Positions 25,671-38,064 of a stretch of DNA of 64,000 nucleotides are shown here, piece by piece. This DNA is from Setophaga petechia (Eukaryota; Chordata; Aves; Passeriformes; Parulidae). The notes under the pieces were generated by a model. That model searched no databases, was not told where the DNA came from, and saw nothing but the letters and a program-made list of their open reading frames with translations. Positions within the stretch are counted from its first letter, which is position 1; each line of letters opens with the position of its first letter. The position numbers and the translations under genes were made by a program. The DNA is taken from positions 9,636,936 through 9,700,935 of the forward strand of contig JANCRA010000025.1 of assembly GCA_024362935.1 (NCBI GenBank). Direction: 5' to 3'.

Positions 25671-28600
25671 AATATTCAAGTAGAATTCCAGTCAAGATGA
25701 CGTAGATCTGTACAATTTTGTGTCTCACATATTTTAATGCTTGTGTTCATCTATTTGGAGACCCTGACTGCTCTTTTGTTCAGTGTACCAGTCTCTCATC
25801 CTTTCAAAATGAGTAAATACACTAAGTCCCCGCACTGCCTGGGAGCCCAAGTGAAATATAAAGTCCTCATCAGTCCTCAAGGGATTCTTCCTGCTGCAAA
25901 TACAAGACAGAGTTTTGATAGCAGAGCTCCTGCTGTATAACCTTCCAGAGAATTTAGAATCTTTCTGACTAGCCCAGCACAACTTATTGCCAGGGAGGAA
26001 ATCGGTCTGGATTTCTATTATATATTTATGTGTGTTAAATCTCAGGAATTCTACCTTAAGATTATTTTTGAGCCTCAGGTGTTGCATGAGCCCCATTCTG
26101 ACTTCCAGCACAAATAGGAATTTCTTTCTCAGTCCTGGCAATTCCGTTCACTGCTATTCAGATATATATTGTTTATACAATGGTTTCCTTCATAATTTGT
26201 CTTCATATACACAAGCAAATACACAGACATTTATAGATTTAGCAAATGCCAAGCGTTAAAGGAAATACTCATTCATTAATTCTTTAGTGTGGCCACAAAG
26301 CAGAGTTTCAAGAGCAATTAGTTGATGCAAAGATTAAGACCTGGGAAGACAAAAACATAATTCAGAAGAGGTGTGGCAAAAAGGAATCAATAAAACAATT
26401 CTCCCAGACTTTCATGTAGATGGACCATGGCCAGAGGCCCCCCCATTTCCACCTCCTCCTTCTCTTCCTCCTCAAAAATCCCAAAACCACAAAACCTATT
26501 CTGAAATAGAAAAATACCTTAACAGAAACCAAGATTCAGCATGTATTCGTTAGCATGGTTTAACAAGACTATCATGTGCTGCTTTTCTTTTCTTGTTAAT
26601 AAAGTTTGATAGCTTTAATTTAAATGGTCTAAATGTTAGAAGATATTCTAATTGGCATTTCAAGAGGATTCTTCAAAAATTGACCATAAAAGACCTGAGA
26701 TGAGGAGAAGGAGGCAGGGAAGTGAGAACTGTACAACTGAGTCCAGGATTTACTTTCTTCAACTCCTTCTAATTTTCTTTTTTTCAAACTGTGGGGAGCA
26801 ATGATCATACCAAAAATAAAGAAAAGTAGCAACTGAAATGTACTTGTGTGATGAAATGGTCATGGCACCATTCACTGGAATCCTGTAATTCCACATGGTA
26901 TTGAGGAGGTGTAAAATAATAGTGCAGACCTGGCATAATTATGACAATTGCTACTTCAGTCAAGTATTAATTCTGAGGCTTCTCATGAGGCTTTTTTCTT
27001 TGGGTTTTTTTTTTTTTTAGCAGTGAGTAATGTCCCAGACCATACAACTCCTCTGTCTCCATCACCTCTTTAAATCAAAACTGCTGTTAGGACACAGTTT
27101 ATATTTAGAAATAATAATGTATATAGTCACAGGAATCCATGAATGAACATGGGCAGGCAGAGTTTTCCCTACAATCATGCTTGCCTGGGCAAAGTACCTT
27201 AATGCAATAGAGCTACGTGAAATTCTTGTGCTACGTGTTGCTTGAAAGTTTTTTTTTTCAGCATAGGAAAGATGGCATGTGTAGATAGTTATTTTTCAAG
27301 CTGCCTTCAATAAGACACCAAGAGTTAGTTGGAAATGGTTTCCCTACCCTTCCTCACCATGTGTTATCTAAGTATTTCACCCAAACCCCAGGAGACTGAG
27401 GGGTAGTGCTGGAAAATTCCCCTCTGCTTGAAGGTGTAGATTTCACCCTCTGCCAAATACAATTTTAAAAATAGTGATTTTTAAAAAATCAGCTTCGCCC
27501 TGTACATCTGGATTGAGGATCTTGGCAGAAACTGCATTGGGATGCAGAGTTGCCTGCTATTGCACTCCCAGCAGCTGGAATTGCAGACCCTAATTTGGAG
27601 TTACAGTGTAATGCCGTAAAGGCAAATGCTTAATTGGGTTTGGTTACAGCCCTTCAGCTTTCACAACATCTCTCCCCACCCACACGGGGCCAGTTTCATC
27701 TTACAAAAGTGGGGGTAAGCTCTGTTACCTGTATCCTTGTGTCAGGAGACATTTGCAGGACCTACATTTCCAGACTCTGCTCTGGCAATGATCCTTCTAG
27801 ATGAATTCCTGTCCCCTTCGAGGCTTAACTTCAGCAAGCTGCTTGTGATTTCTCAGACAGTTCCCCTTCCAGCCAGCCCTGATCCTTGGCATCCCTGCTG
27901 CTCTGTGGTCCTTGGAGCACCCCACACCCCCAGCACTCACTCAGTGCTCAGAGTGAGCAGAGAGCACAGTCCTGCAGCCTGGGGACCCTGTTTAATATGG
28001 CACAGCAAACCCTTCTGATCTCACCAGCACCTTCTTAACAAGGGGCCCTTCAGCACTCAAAAAGAAAATTTAAAAAAAAAAGAAAAAAAAAATCCCACCA
28101 AACATTAAAAGCAAACAAACAAACAACTTCCTTGAAATTTTAATAGCTCACTTAGTGGTGGTGACAGATGTCGGATTGACAGCGCTGGAGAAGACAGCTT
28201 TCAGTGGTGCATGCACAGGTCCTGCTGGGGCACTGACAGTCCTTTCTGCCTCCTGTGCCACCCCCAGACCTCCCCTCATGAATGCAACACGGTGCTGAAG
28301 CCATCACCTGGAGGGACCACCTTGAAGGACAGTGTAATCCCCATGCCAAATTAATGCTTAGGTTCCTGGCTGACACTGCCAAGAGAGGTGCCAGTCCTGA
28401 TGGTCTTTTTAATGTAGATACCTGCCACCCACTGAGAGCCAGACTGAGAGACCATCAATTCATAAATTTATTCTATTTATTTTATGACATCACATCAATT
28501 AAACTTCTATTCCAAAACCTCGGGTTGTAGCTGAAAATACCTCTAGGCAATACCTTCACATTTAAATTAAAAAAATATCTCACTTCATCTGGCTTCTTCT

Positions 28601-31600
28601 GTTCCTCCTTCCCCCTCATTGTGGCTCGGAAATGACATACAACAGATGAAGGAGTATGGAAACAAACTGAAAATCACCATTTTAGACATTATCCCAGCAG
28701 GTGTGCGTGTTTTTCTTGGAACTTATGAGAAGCAGTAAATATTGCAAACTCACCTCTGCCCATCTTGCTGCAAACAGTGGCCAGCTTATAAACACCATCC
28801 CATTGCCACTGGTGGCAGTGGACAGGGCCATCAGAACCCACTGTGGGAGACTCTAAAGAGCTAACACCTTCTAGTATTGCCTCCCATCGATGCATTAAAT
28901 TTTTCATTAACATTTTGGGTTTTTTAAAAAATTTTCTCTGTTTGAATTAGCCAACAGCAGAGCAAATCTCATGGAAAAGTAATGGTTTGGGGCCCTTTCA
29001 ATTCAGATGCAAGTCACTTGGCCTAAATAAGCAGCCTGTCACTGCTGAATTTCATTACTCATTTCCTGTCATTAAATTAAATGAGATTAATAAATAGAAA
29101 CTGAAAGACAGTTGGCCAAATTCAGCCCTCCAGTGAAACTCATCCCCAGACTGCATGTTCTGTGGGGCATTTCTTGCCCCTTTTAGAGATGCTCAAGGAG
29201 AGTGAGATTTCTCAATTCCATTTGTCCCAGGTAGGCATCCCAGCCTGACAGAAAGCACTGCTAGACACCAGACAGGTTTTGATATAAATGGGAAGATAAT
29301 CCAGACCCACAGCAGGAGGGAGACTGATTAATGACATTTCAATGAGACTCTAAGGCACAGAGAGGAGAAAACATCCACAAAGAGAAGCCCCTGGCAGCCT
29401 ACACAGCCTTTAAGGCTGTTTTCTCTGCCAGAGGATGCTGTTCCCCATTAGTGCCCATCCCTCTGAGGTGCTGAGCTGAAGCTGTCCCCCACACTCTGTG
29501 AGATGAGAACCATTTGGTTGAGCAAAGGGGGTGAGTGAGAAAAGCTGAAAGAGGAATCAAAATCGGGCTGCAGTTGCCACTTTGCCCCAAATCTGGTCCT
29601 GTAGTGCCTGGGCATGGTGAGACAGATGAGACTGTTATTGTAGTGGGAGCTGGCACCAGCCCCTGGATGGAAGTTGCTCAATGCTTTCCATCCTAAGATT
29701 CTTTCAATCAATTTTTGAATAACGTTAACACCTCCATTGTTTGTCTTTGAAATCTGGCACAACTGGGGATTGCCCCAGGGCCAGTGTCATGCCTTTCACT
29801 GGTACTGTTAATAAACTCAAATTTGGACAAATAACAGAGGTGTTGAAAATCATCATTTTTTTTTTCCTCTGTATTTTCCAGAACACAGAGTTATTTTGGC
29901 AAGTAGCAAACACCCCCAGAGATTTGCTGTGTCTGCCTTCCTGCTGCACCCTGAACATCTCCATGCATGGCAATGCCTTGGGCTGGTAGAGGCAAAATCC
30001 CTCTGCCAGTCCGCCAAGGGGACTGGGTGTAATAAGCACAGGATTACAACAGCAAGTGTGGGGTCATGGAATGGTGGCAGGAAACAAGGAAGGAAGAACA
30101 AGTCACTGGGATGAGGTGTCTGGAGTGTGGGAGCTGTTGACAAAGAAAAGAGAGTTGAATGAAAGGAAGAGGGAGGGTTACAAGCAGATATGTAATAAAG
30201 GCATCACTTAAAAATAAAATTAAGAACCAGAACTCCCTCAAATGTCCAGTTCACACAGGGAGTGACATTATGTACTGAACTGGATGACCTCTTTCTGTCT
30301 TATGAAACTCAGTTGAAAATTGCTTGCATTGTTAGGCCTGCAGGAATTGTTATCAATGGGGAATGATAAATGACTGTTTAGAGAAGAGCTTTTTTTTTGT
30401 GACATCTATTAATTAAATGCCTGTAACTAATGAGAAATTGCTTACATATAGCTAATGAGAGAAGGCTGCGGTTTTAGTTTCCATTGTTAGGCTTCCAAAG
30501 GTGGAGAACCAACAAATTCACAATTGCCTTCTGTAAGTTGAAGTTTTGCAGACCTCAATGGCAGGAAAGCATTGCTATTTTGTCACAGGAACCCTGTGTC
30601 CATCTGGAAAATGAGGCAGCTCCTGGTCCCCCTGAAGATGTGACAACTTGAACTAAATACACCAAATTATTCTGGACTTAATACACAAAGTGTTGGAGAA
30701 AAAAATGGTGGAGAAGTTGAAGGGAAAACCAGCACACCTCCTAAGGTCAAGCACATGGTCATAGTTCAATTATTTCTGTGCTGAGGACCTTCAGAGCAAA
30801 AACAGAGAGTGATGGGGAGCAAGTGAGCAGCACAAGGTTACCAGAAAGCAGTGAACTGAGATTCTGAGAAATCAGTGAACCCTGTTGCTGCTGGAAAGTG
30901 GAAGCAACAGCAAACCCACAAGGCATCAGGATGCAGGGGACAGGAAAACACAATTCCCATGGTTTCCATGTCATCTCGAGACCTATTTGTGTAAAAATCT
31001 CAAACTCAGCACGTTGGAGCAGCAGATATTCAAAGGCCATCTTGAGAGGACTTCTGAACTTCCATGATCTATCTAACAAAAGGGAAGAATTCTGCAAAGA
31101 AGGGTCTGGAAATTAAAAATTCCCATTCTGGCTGAAACTATTAGGATTACCCCTGGGATTTATTATTTACTCACCAGCAATGCCTGTAGATTAATTATTT
31201 CAAGACAATGTTCCAGTCTTTTTTCCCAAGAAGCTCTGTTAATGTAACCTTCCTTAACTACTCTTTTGATCCATATATACCAATAAAAGTCTACACAAAG
31301 ATTTGAGGAGGTAGAGGAAAGCTCTTTTGATACCTAAAATTCCACAGTTCCTGTAGGCAAAAATAATGTTCATGTCCTACTCAAACTTCTCTCAAGGTAC
31401 TGCATTTAATTTTGCTGCAGCTTTTGAAGGGTGTTATGTTCTCTCCCTGTGTGCATTTGCATGAAATATTATGGAGTACTGACATGCAGTGTGGAAATGC
31501 TTTTTGATACCATACTGTGTTAAAAATTAATAAAGTTATAATATCTGGCAGTAATGTAGAGACATCAAAGCTAATAGAAGTCATTCCCTGGGTTTTAAAG

Positions 31601-33169
31601 CAAACTCATGTTAAGATCTCCAAGTTATAAGTCTGAATGGTATTTGGGAAAGCCCCTGAACGAAGATGCTCCATAAGGAAGAAAAATCATTGCAAAGTGT
31701 AGATGTTCTTACAGGATAAATTATTCTTCAAGAATAGAATGTATAATGTAATTCTTGTAGAATTGTGTACAACAAAATTTTTAAAAACTTCCACACACTT
31801 TGTTAAAACACCCATTAATCACAGTTTCACAATCTAACAAGACATTATTAAAAAAAAATTTAATTAATAGTTTCCTACTTTCCATTTAGCAGTCAGAGTA
31901 TAGCGGGAGAACTGAATCAGTAATGACATGGAAATAATGCTCAAATAAATATATTTAACTGTAAGGAAAGGGCTTGTTCATGTCTGCACTAAAAGGAGAA
32001 TGATTAATACTTCAGCTATTGTTTGAATACCTAAAGGGCATCAACTACTATTTTCCCATTAAAGCCAGCACTGACTCAGCGTGTGGTTGCATGAGGTGTT
32101 TCTTTTTGGATGTGTCAACTGAGAAGGAGCCTGATGCAACTGCAGCCCAGCTCTGAAGTCAGAGCAAAGGGAAAGAGGCACGTAGTCAGGGCCTGATGGT
32201 GCTGAGAAAAATATGGTAAAAATAGATGTATTTTTCTGTCAGCCTGCTTCGCCATTAAATGCCAGTTTGGTTTTAAGGTTTTATTATTTAATCCTGCATT
32301 ACAGTCACACCTGTTAGTCTTCTCAGTCACCAGTGCTGTGCACTGCTAGGTGTGTGGCACCCTGGGAGAAACCAGGAAAACCTCACAATGGATGCTTTCT
32401 AGGTGCAGACGTGCAGTTTACACAAGCACAGTTTAGCATTTCAGATCGTAAAAGTTCATTTCAAGTGGCTTGACTGCGAGAAAGGACTTTCAGCTCCCTC
32501 CAGTACACATTGGTTGCTGTGGTGAATGTTTCTTTACCACAAGATGCAGTCCCAGACATGAGGTTTCACAACCCTTTGCCAACCCTTTCTCACTAACCAG
32601 ATCAGTCCTGGGCCCTCTCCTTCTCTACACATTTTTAGTCTTCAATTTTCTGTTGCTTAAAACTTTCCCAAATGAATCCACTTCAGGAATAAACACCCTG
32701 TGCCCACTTTCTACCACTAGATAATTTCCTACCTAGCTGGGTTTCTGTCTGAGCAAATCTCATTTATGTATATCTGCCCTCTGGACTCATACACCTCCCA
32801 TCCATTCCAAGGAAGGTCTTGCACTCACACAGCTAAAAATCCACCCAAGCTGCACCTTTGGCATGTGGACACCTGGAAAGGTTCCTGAGTCTCCTGCTGA
32901 TGTGAATAATGGTTTCAAATCATAGCATTGCAGTTATAGCTGCAGATTTCAAAGGACATCTCATGGAGGTGGTGTAACAGATACCCACCCTAAGGAGACA
33001 AGGAAAAGAATTCATAACATGAATTGAGCAATGTGTGAAATTCTGTCAGATTCTCAGAAGTGGAGTGAGCATAAACACCACACCTTGATTGTTTACCTCC
33101 AAGAGAGCCTTCCTAGACAGGAGAGTTTCCTGTTACAGCCCAGACTTACTATTGTTTGCAAATAGATCT

Positions 33170-33260
33170 ATACATAAATATATACAATGTGTGTAACAAG
33201 TATAAGCATATGTACACATATCTCCATATATACTGTACACATGCAAAATACATAATAAAC
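33170..33260 (+). repeat. AT-rich TATA/TACA low-complexity stretch
   Basis: Alternating ATATA, TACACATA and CATATG-like words without a strict period. A separate CA/TA dinucleotide patch lies at about 33577-33612. Confidence 0.6.
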
Positions 33261-34234
33261 ATATTTTTTATATTACATTTAAAGCACAGCCCATCTAGAC
33301 CCATGTATATATGACAAATCACCTTTTCTTTTCCTGTGTAACAGTCCCATAAATGCAGAGGATTAGGACTGAGCACCCTGAAGCAGAGGATTCCATTCCA
33401 TGCCCAGATCTTTGTGTGATAAGTGGGCTTCTCAAGAAAGCTGAGCTTTCCCCCCAGCAAGAGACAGATTAAAATGCTGAACATGGCTTTTTTTTTCTTC
33501 TAGCCAGACCACAAAACCCTTTCTCAAGGAAGAATGACCTCATATTTTATTAACCCCAGCACAAAGCCAGTGAGCTCACACACACACGCACACATATATA
33601 TATACACACAACCACACTCCCAAGAAAAAACGGAAAGACAGAGTTTTAAAAACAGAACTTCCAAGGAAAAGTTAGTAAACACAGATTCTGGAATCTAAGT
33701 TCTTTATAAAGGTAATGCCTGACAATGGTCCTTCAAGAGCTTTGAAAAGCACATGAGGAATTTGCAGACATATTTTATACTTTTCCATTTCTTTTACCTT
33801 CTCTTCTTTGGATCTAACAGGCAAATAAGTAAAAAATACATATTTTTCTTCTGATTGGATTGCTTAGAGGGGAAAAGCAATTTGAGATTTTCTTTACAAA
33901 TACGCCCATAGGATAGAATACACAGAAACCCTGTGGGACCAGAAGCACTAAAGCTGCACACAAACCCTGCAGAACAGCAGTGGATTAGCTGGACATTGCC
34001 ACAGAAATTAAATCCTATAAAATATGGGGAAAAGCAAGCTGAGTTCTGCATATCTTTCAAGGTGTATTTGCATGCTTCAGAATAGTTTCCTAATTCTGAT
34101 TGTCCTTTGATAATTATGGCACAGTAGAAGTGGAAAAGCTGCAGAGATGCAGGACATAACTCTGCTGAGAAAAACAACTTAAACTAAAGAAAGACTTGCA
34201 CATGGAAATAAAGGGAAAGGATTACAACTTCCCT

Positions 34235-34495
34235 GCTGGAAAAAGAGATTGCAGAAGAGAAATATAATAGCATCTATAAAATTCTGAATGGCAAAGAGAT
34301 GATGAGCAGAAAACTACTGTTCCCTTTTTCTCATGACATAAAACATGAGGGAGAATTCTGTTCCCTCCATATAAAAAACAAACAAAAGGAAGTACTTTTT
34401 CGCACTACATAATAATTAAACTGTGGAAGTCAACCACAGGATGTTGTGGAGGCCAGCACTTTAACCAAGTCCAGAAAATATTTGAGTAGAAGTCA
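34235..34495 (+). mobile_element. Ancient CR1-like LINE fragment
   Basis: Recognisable blocks are ATAATAGCATCTATAAAATT, AAAACAAACAAAAGGAAGTA, CTTTTTCGCA, TTAAACTGTGGAAGTC and CCACAGGATGTTGTGGAGGC, in the order found near the 3' end of old amniote CR1 elements. It differs from the younger copies at 5.3 and 24 kb and predates them. No functional frame remains. Confidence 0.8.
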
Positions 34496-35050
34496 GGAAA
34501 AATAAGTTTTATTTGTGGTGCAATGCATCTACCAGTCCCTCTCTAAATCAGCAATTATTGAGAGACAGGAGAATTTAATTGGGAGATGACTCACTTTATA
34601 TTAATGTCTGTGTCTGCTGTTGGGTCCTGCCACAGGAAATCCAAAGGTTTAGTACACCTTGGTGCTGCACCTTGATTCTGATTTAACAGGATAATTTACA
34701 GGCTCTTTGAAGACTTTAAATGTCAAGGTTGGTGTAGGTGTAGGTCCTATGAAATAATGCACATACACAGAGAGCTACCACATTTGCCTTTTATTTTCAT
34801 GAAAGTGTAATATCCTCAAATCAGTGCAGAGATGAAGGGAGCATACATGTTAACATGAAACCAGCAAAATACATATGAGACAGGGTCATTTTTCCCCTCA
34901 GTGTCTACCCAGTCTCACAGTTGGCTTGCTTTTGGCTTGTGCTCCTGTTTTAGTGTGTGACTGCTCATTTGAAAGGGAGTTCTTGTAGGCAAATGCTCAG
35001 TGTGGCTTCTAGCATTGATTTCATAACCATAACATTATCAAAGAGTTGGG

Positions 35051-35457
35051 TTTTTTATGAAATTGAGGAATATATAGTGAAGTCTGACACAGGGACTGTG
35101 TGATTTCAATGTTCATTGACAAAACTAACATTGTCTGAGGCCAGGCAAGCATCAGAAGTTTTCCATGTAGTCCTGCAAATGCCTTTCAATCCTTAGGCAG
35201 GTTCCAGCCCTTTTAATATTTTAGCCCCTGCTGTACTTGGTTCTGAAGCAGGATTTTTTGTGAAATTGAGGAATATATAGTGAAGTCTGACACAGGGACT
35301 GTGTGATTTCAATGTTCATTGACGAAACTAACACTGTCTGAGGCCAGGCAAGCATCAGTTTTCCATGTTTCCATGAAAGGCAAATGCCTTTCAATCCTTA
35401 GGCAGGTTCCAGCCCTTTTAATATTTTAGCCCCTGCTGTGCTTGGTTCTGAAGCAGG
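35051..35457 (+). repeat. Tandem duplication of a 203-205 bp segment
   Basis: The segment starting TTTTTTATGAAATTGAGGAA (35051-35253) is repeated immediately at 35254-35457. Shared stretches include ATATATAGTGAAGTCTGACA, GCCAGGCAAGCATCAG and CTTTCAATCCTTAGGCAGG. The copies differ by a few substitutions and one small indel region near the middle (around the CCATG repeats). The unit has no coding frame and does not look like a known transposon. Confidence 0.95.
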
Positions 35458-35989
35458 TCAGCTCAGCTGTCCTTACCTAGAGCACGTGGGTCTCCCTCTC
35501 CTGGGATGTTTGTACTCCCAGTGTGTTTTGCTTGGTCCAGTGCACAGCCCTGGCTTCCAGCACAATTTCTGTTCCTCTTCTCCCCCTTCCTCCAAAGTAT
35601 GGATTTTGTAGCATCTGTGGAAACCCATGTCTACTTCATGCATCCTTGTTGTTCATTAGGTATCAAGGTTAAGAAACCAAATTCCTGTAATTCTGCACAG
35701 GATGTTAGCCTGACTCTGGTGAGATGAAAAGCCAGCCAGGGCACACTGAAAGGGCACACCAATGTCCTAAACTCATGGTTCATTCCTAACAAATCCTACT
35801 GCAGTTTTCTTAGAATTCCCATAGATTTTCAAGGATCAACATTATTTCCGGAGTGCAGACTTCCTAAGCAAGGATTCTATAAGAAAACTGGGAGTGATAA
35901 GTGGCAATTTTTAAATTGGGTTCCTTTGAATTTCTGGAAGCGGACCTTGTTTATGATCTTCTCATTTGCATTGTTCCTTGAAATGTTGG

Positions 35990-36340
35990 GAAGTTTTCTG
36001 CCAGCCTGTAACCCATAGTAGCTGCTCATATTTAAAACCTGTCACACTCCTGACATGTTGGGAAGTATCTCAGCCCAGTATAATATTTGGCTTTCAAATT
36101 TTTATTTTGCAACAAGAGGACCAACAGTCTCAATCGGCAAGAGCAACTTTGGTTATTAGAGTTTGGACACGAACTTGGCTTGCTAATGCCAGAGAAATAC
36201 AAGAGCCTTCTTTCATGCTCTTAATGAAATCATTAATTATGTCAGCAGCTCAAACGATACATCTCCAAACACTTTACATTACTTTGCAAAAGGGTAGTCA
36301 CATAGAAATTGTAGGGGGAAAAAATATTCTTAACTTCTAA
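35990..36340. promoter_or_regulatory. Candidate conserved noncoding element
   Basis: Unique, motif-dense sequence about 12.5 kb upstream of PTHLH, including AATCATTAATTATGTCAGCA. The 124-codon open frame over it has no recognisable protein features. Function as an enhancer is a guess. Confidence 0.25.
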
Positions 36341-38043
36341 ATTCATAAATTCTAATAATAAATAGATTTCTGGTTTCAGGCATTTGTGCAGTCGTTTTCT
36401 CTGATCCTCCTTCCTATTCTGTCATACTGCGTCTGAGGATTCTGTTATTGCTTGAGGGAAAAAAAAAAAAAAGAAACTGAACAATATATCTGTATACTGT
36501 GCCTTGTTGCAACCTAAATGAACTTCCTGAGCCTGAAAATTTGGCATGCATCTGATTAGCAAAGAAACCATCTCAATAGACTTCTTTCTTTATAGCTAAG
36601 AATTTACTGTGACCCTTGCTATATTTCCTATCGTTACTAAATAGCTGTTTTGATTAAATAATCAACTTGTTGACAATGTTATAAATAACAATTAAATTAT
36701 TTATCTTTCAGGATTTAAGTAGACACAGCTTCATGCTTTAAAACAGCCTCCATTACATAAATGAGCTTTTATAAATGATAAATAAAACCAGATTCCAACT
36801 GCTAAACTCAAAAGAAATCTTGGGGAAAACTTTTTCCAATCACAGAGCTACAATAATGCTGCTTGTGCTGTAGTACCCTTGGGGAGACAGTGAACTTTTG
36901 GAGTAAAGCAAAGACTGACATTCAGATTGGTTTTGTTAATTTTCCACATAAAATATAAAATTTAATTTTTTATTTCAATAATGCCAGCTCCCCTGTTACC
37001 GATTGTTTCAGTAAACAGCCATTCATTGTTTTTCTCACACCATCAAAGCTGTTCTGTGGTGATATGAGTAGAATAAAAAACACAGTAGGATGGAAAAGAT
37101 AGCAAAATTAACAAGATAATATAAATACATAAAATTCTTATTTTCTTTGTGACCAAGTGCTGTGTTCACATGACTTGTCAGAAGATCATGAAACCTACAG
37201 TGAAATTTCTGTGAAAAAGCCTGGGATAAAAGCCATGGAATTCCTTCACAAAGCAGTGATTTCATGGAACTGTGTAGATGGAAATTTTGGGACTTAAAGG
37301 TGTGATTACATTATCTATAATGTGTTTCCAACAAGGGCCTGGAAACAATGAGAGAAATTCAGAAAAACTTCATCTATGTCTCCAGGCCAATATTATTGGA
37401 TGGATTAAGCAAACACCTTTCACTGGGATTTGAGAGAATGGTTTCAGCTCAGTGAACTGGCTGATGTGGTTTGGTTCTTTGGAGAAACCTGAAAGACTTG
37501 GTACCTTGTGTGAATTATTTCAGCAAGTAATGTAAAACTTGAGATGTTTCTAAAATAGTTCTGATAACAGAGGAGTGTGATTGAACTGTACAGAAAAATT
37601 AACAAGTCAGCACGGAAAAGCTTGGGAATCAGGGCATAAACCAACTGTGGGAGGTGAACTTATTACAGACAGACATCCACAAAGGGCAATGATAGACTTG
37701 AGAGATTAAAAAAAAAAAGAAGGTAGAGAAAATACCTACTTTTCATACTAAGGTTAAAGTTCAGGAACAGGAAGACTCAAATATGCTGTGTTGTAACCCA
37801 GCTGTAGTTGATGGAGGTTCATATAAGAGCTGCAGTTCCAGCAGAATGACTTTATACCTGTGAACTTTGCACTTGGCAAAATATTTTTGTCCTACACCAA
37901 TGGGATGAAATAAGACAGAAAAAGTCACAACATTTTTTTAAACATGCTGTAGTTCTTTCTGTCTTTAGGTAACCCAAACTTGACAACATTCCTGTTTCTT
38001 TCCCCCTGCAGAGAAGGTTGTGTGACTTTTGCAACACCAAAGG

Positions 38044-38064
38044 AAACAAAACAAAACAAAACAA
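38044..38064 (+). repeat. (AAAAC)n microsatellite
   Basis: Four to five copies of AAAAC/ACAAA. A similar AAAC-type patch is at 28113-28125 and AAAT/AAAC-type runs are at 38955-39007. Confidence 0.8.

Larger units (their letters stand above)
25056..34234. other. Intergenic DNA, no gene seen
   Basis: Contains the purine tract (25429-25670), A-rich patches (28064-28092) and AT-rich microsatellite-like stretches (33.17-33.61 kb). Stretches at about 27540-27650 and 30395-30490, with AATTTGGAGTTACAGTGTAA and ACTAATGAGAAATTGC, look non-repetitive and could be conserved. No gene was recognised. Confidence 0.6.

Noticed and set aside
26975..27020. A third copy of the LTR family
   Set aside because: Only about 20 bases (TTCTGAGGCTTCTCATGAGG) match the LTR; the flanks do not continue the alignment.
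32915..32985. Degraded CR1 3' end
   Set aside because: ATCATAGCATTGCAGTT and nearby words resemble a CR1 end, but the order and spacing are too weak to support a call.
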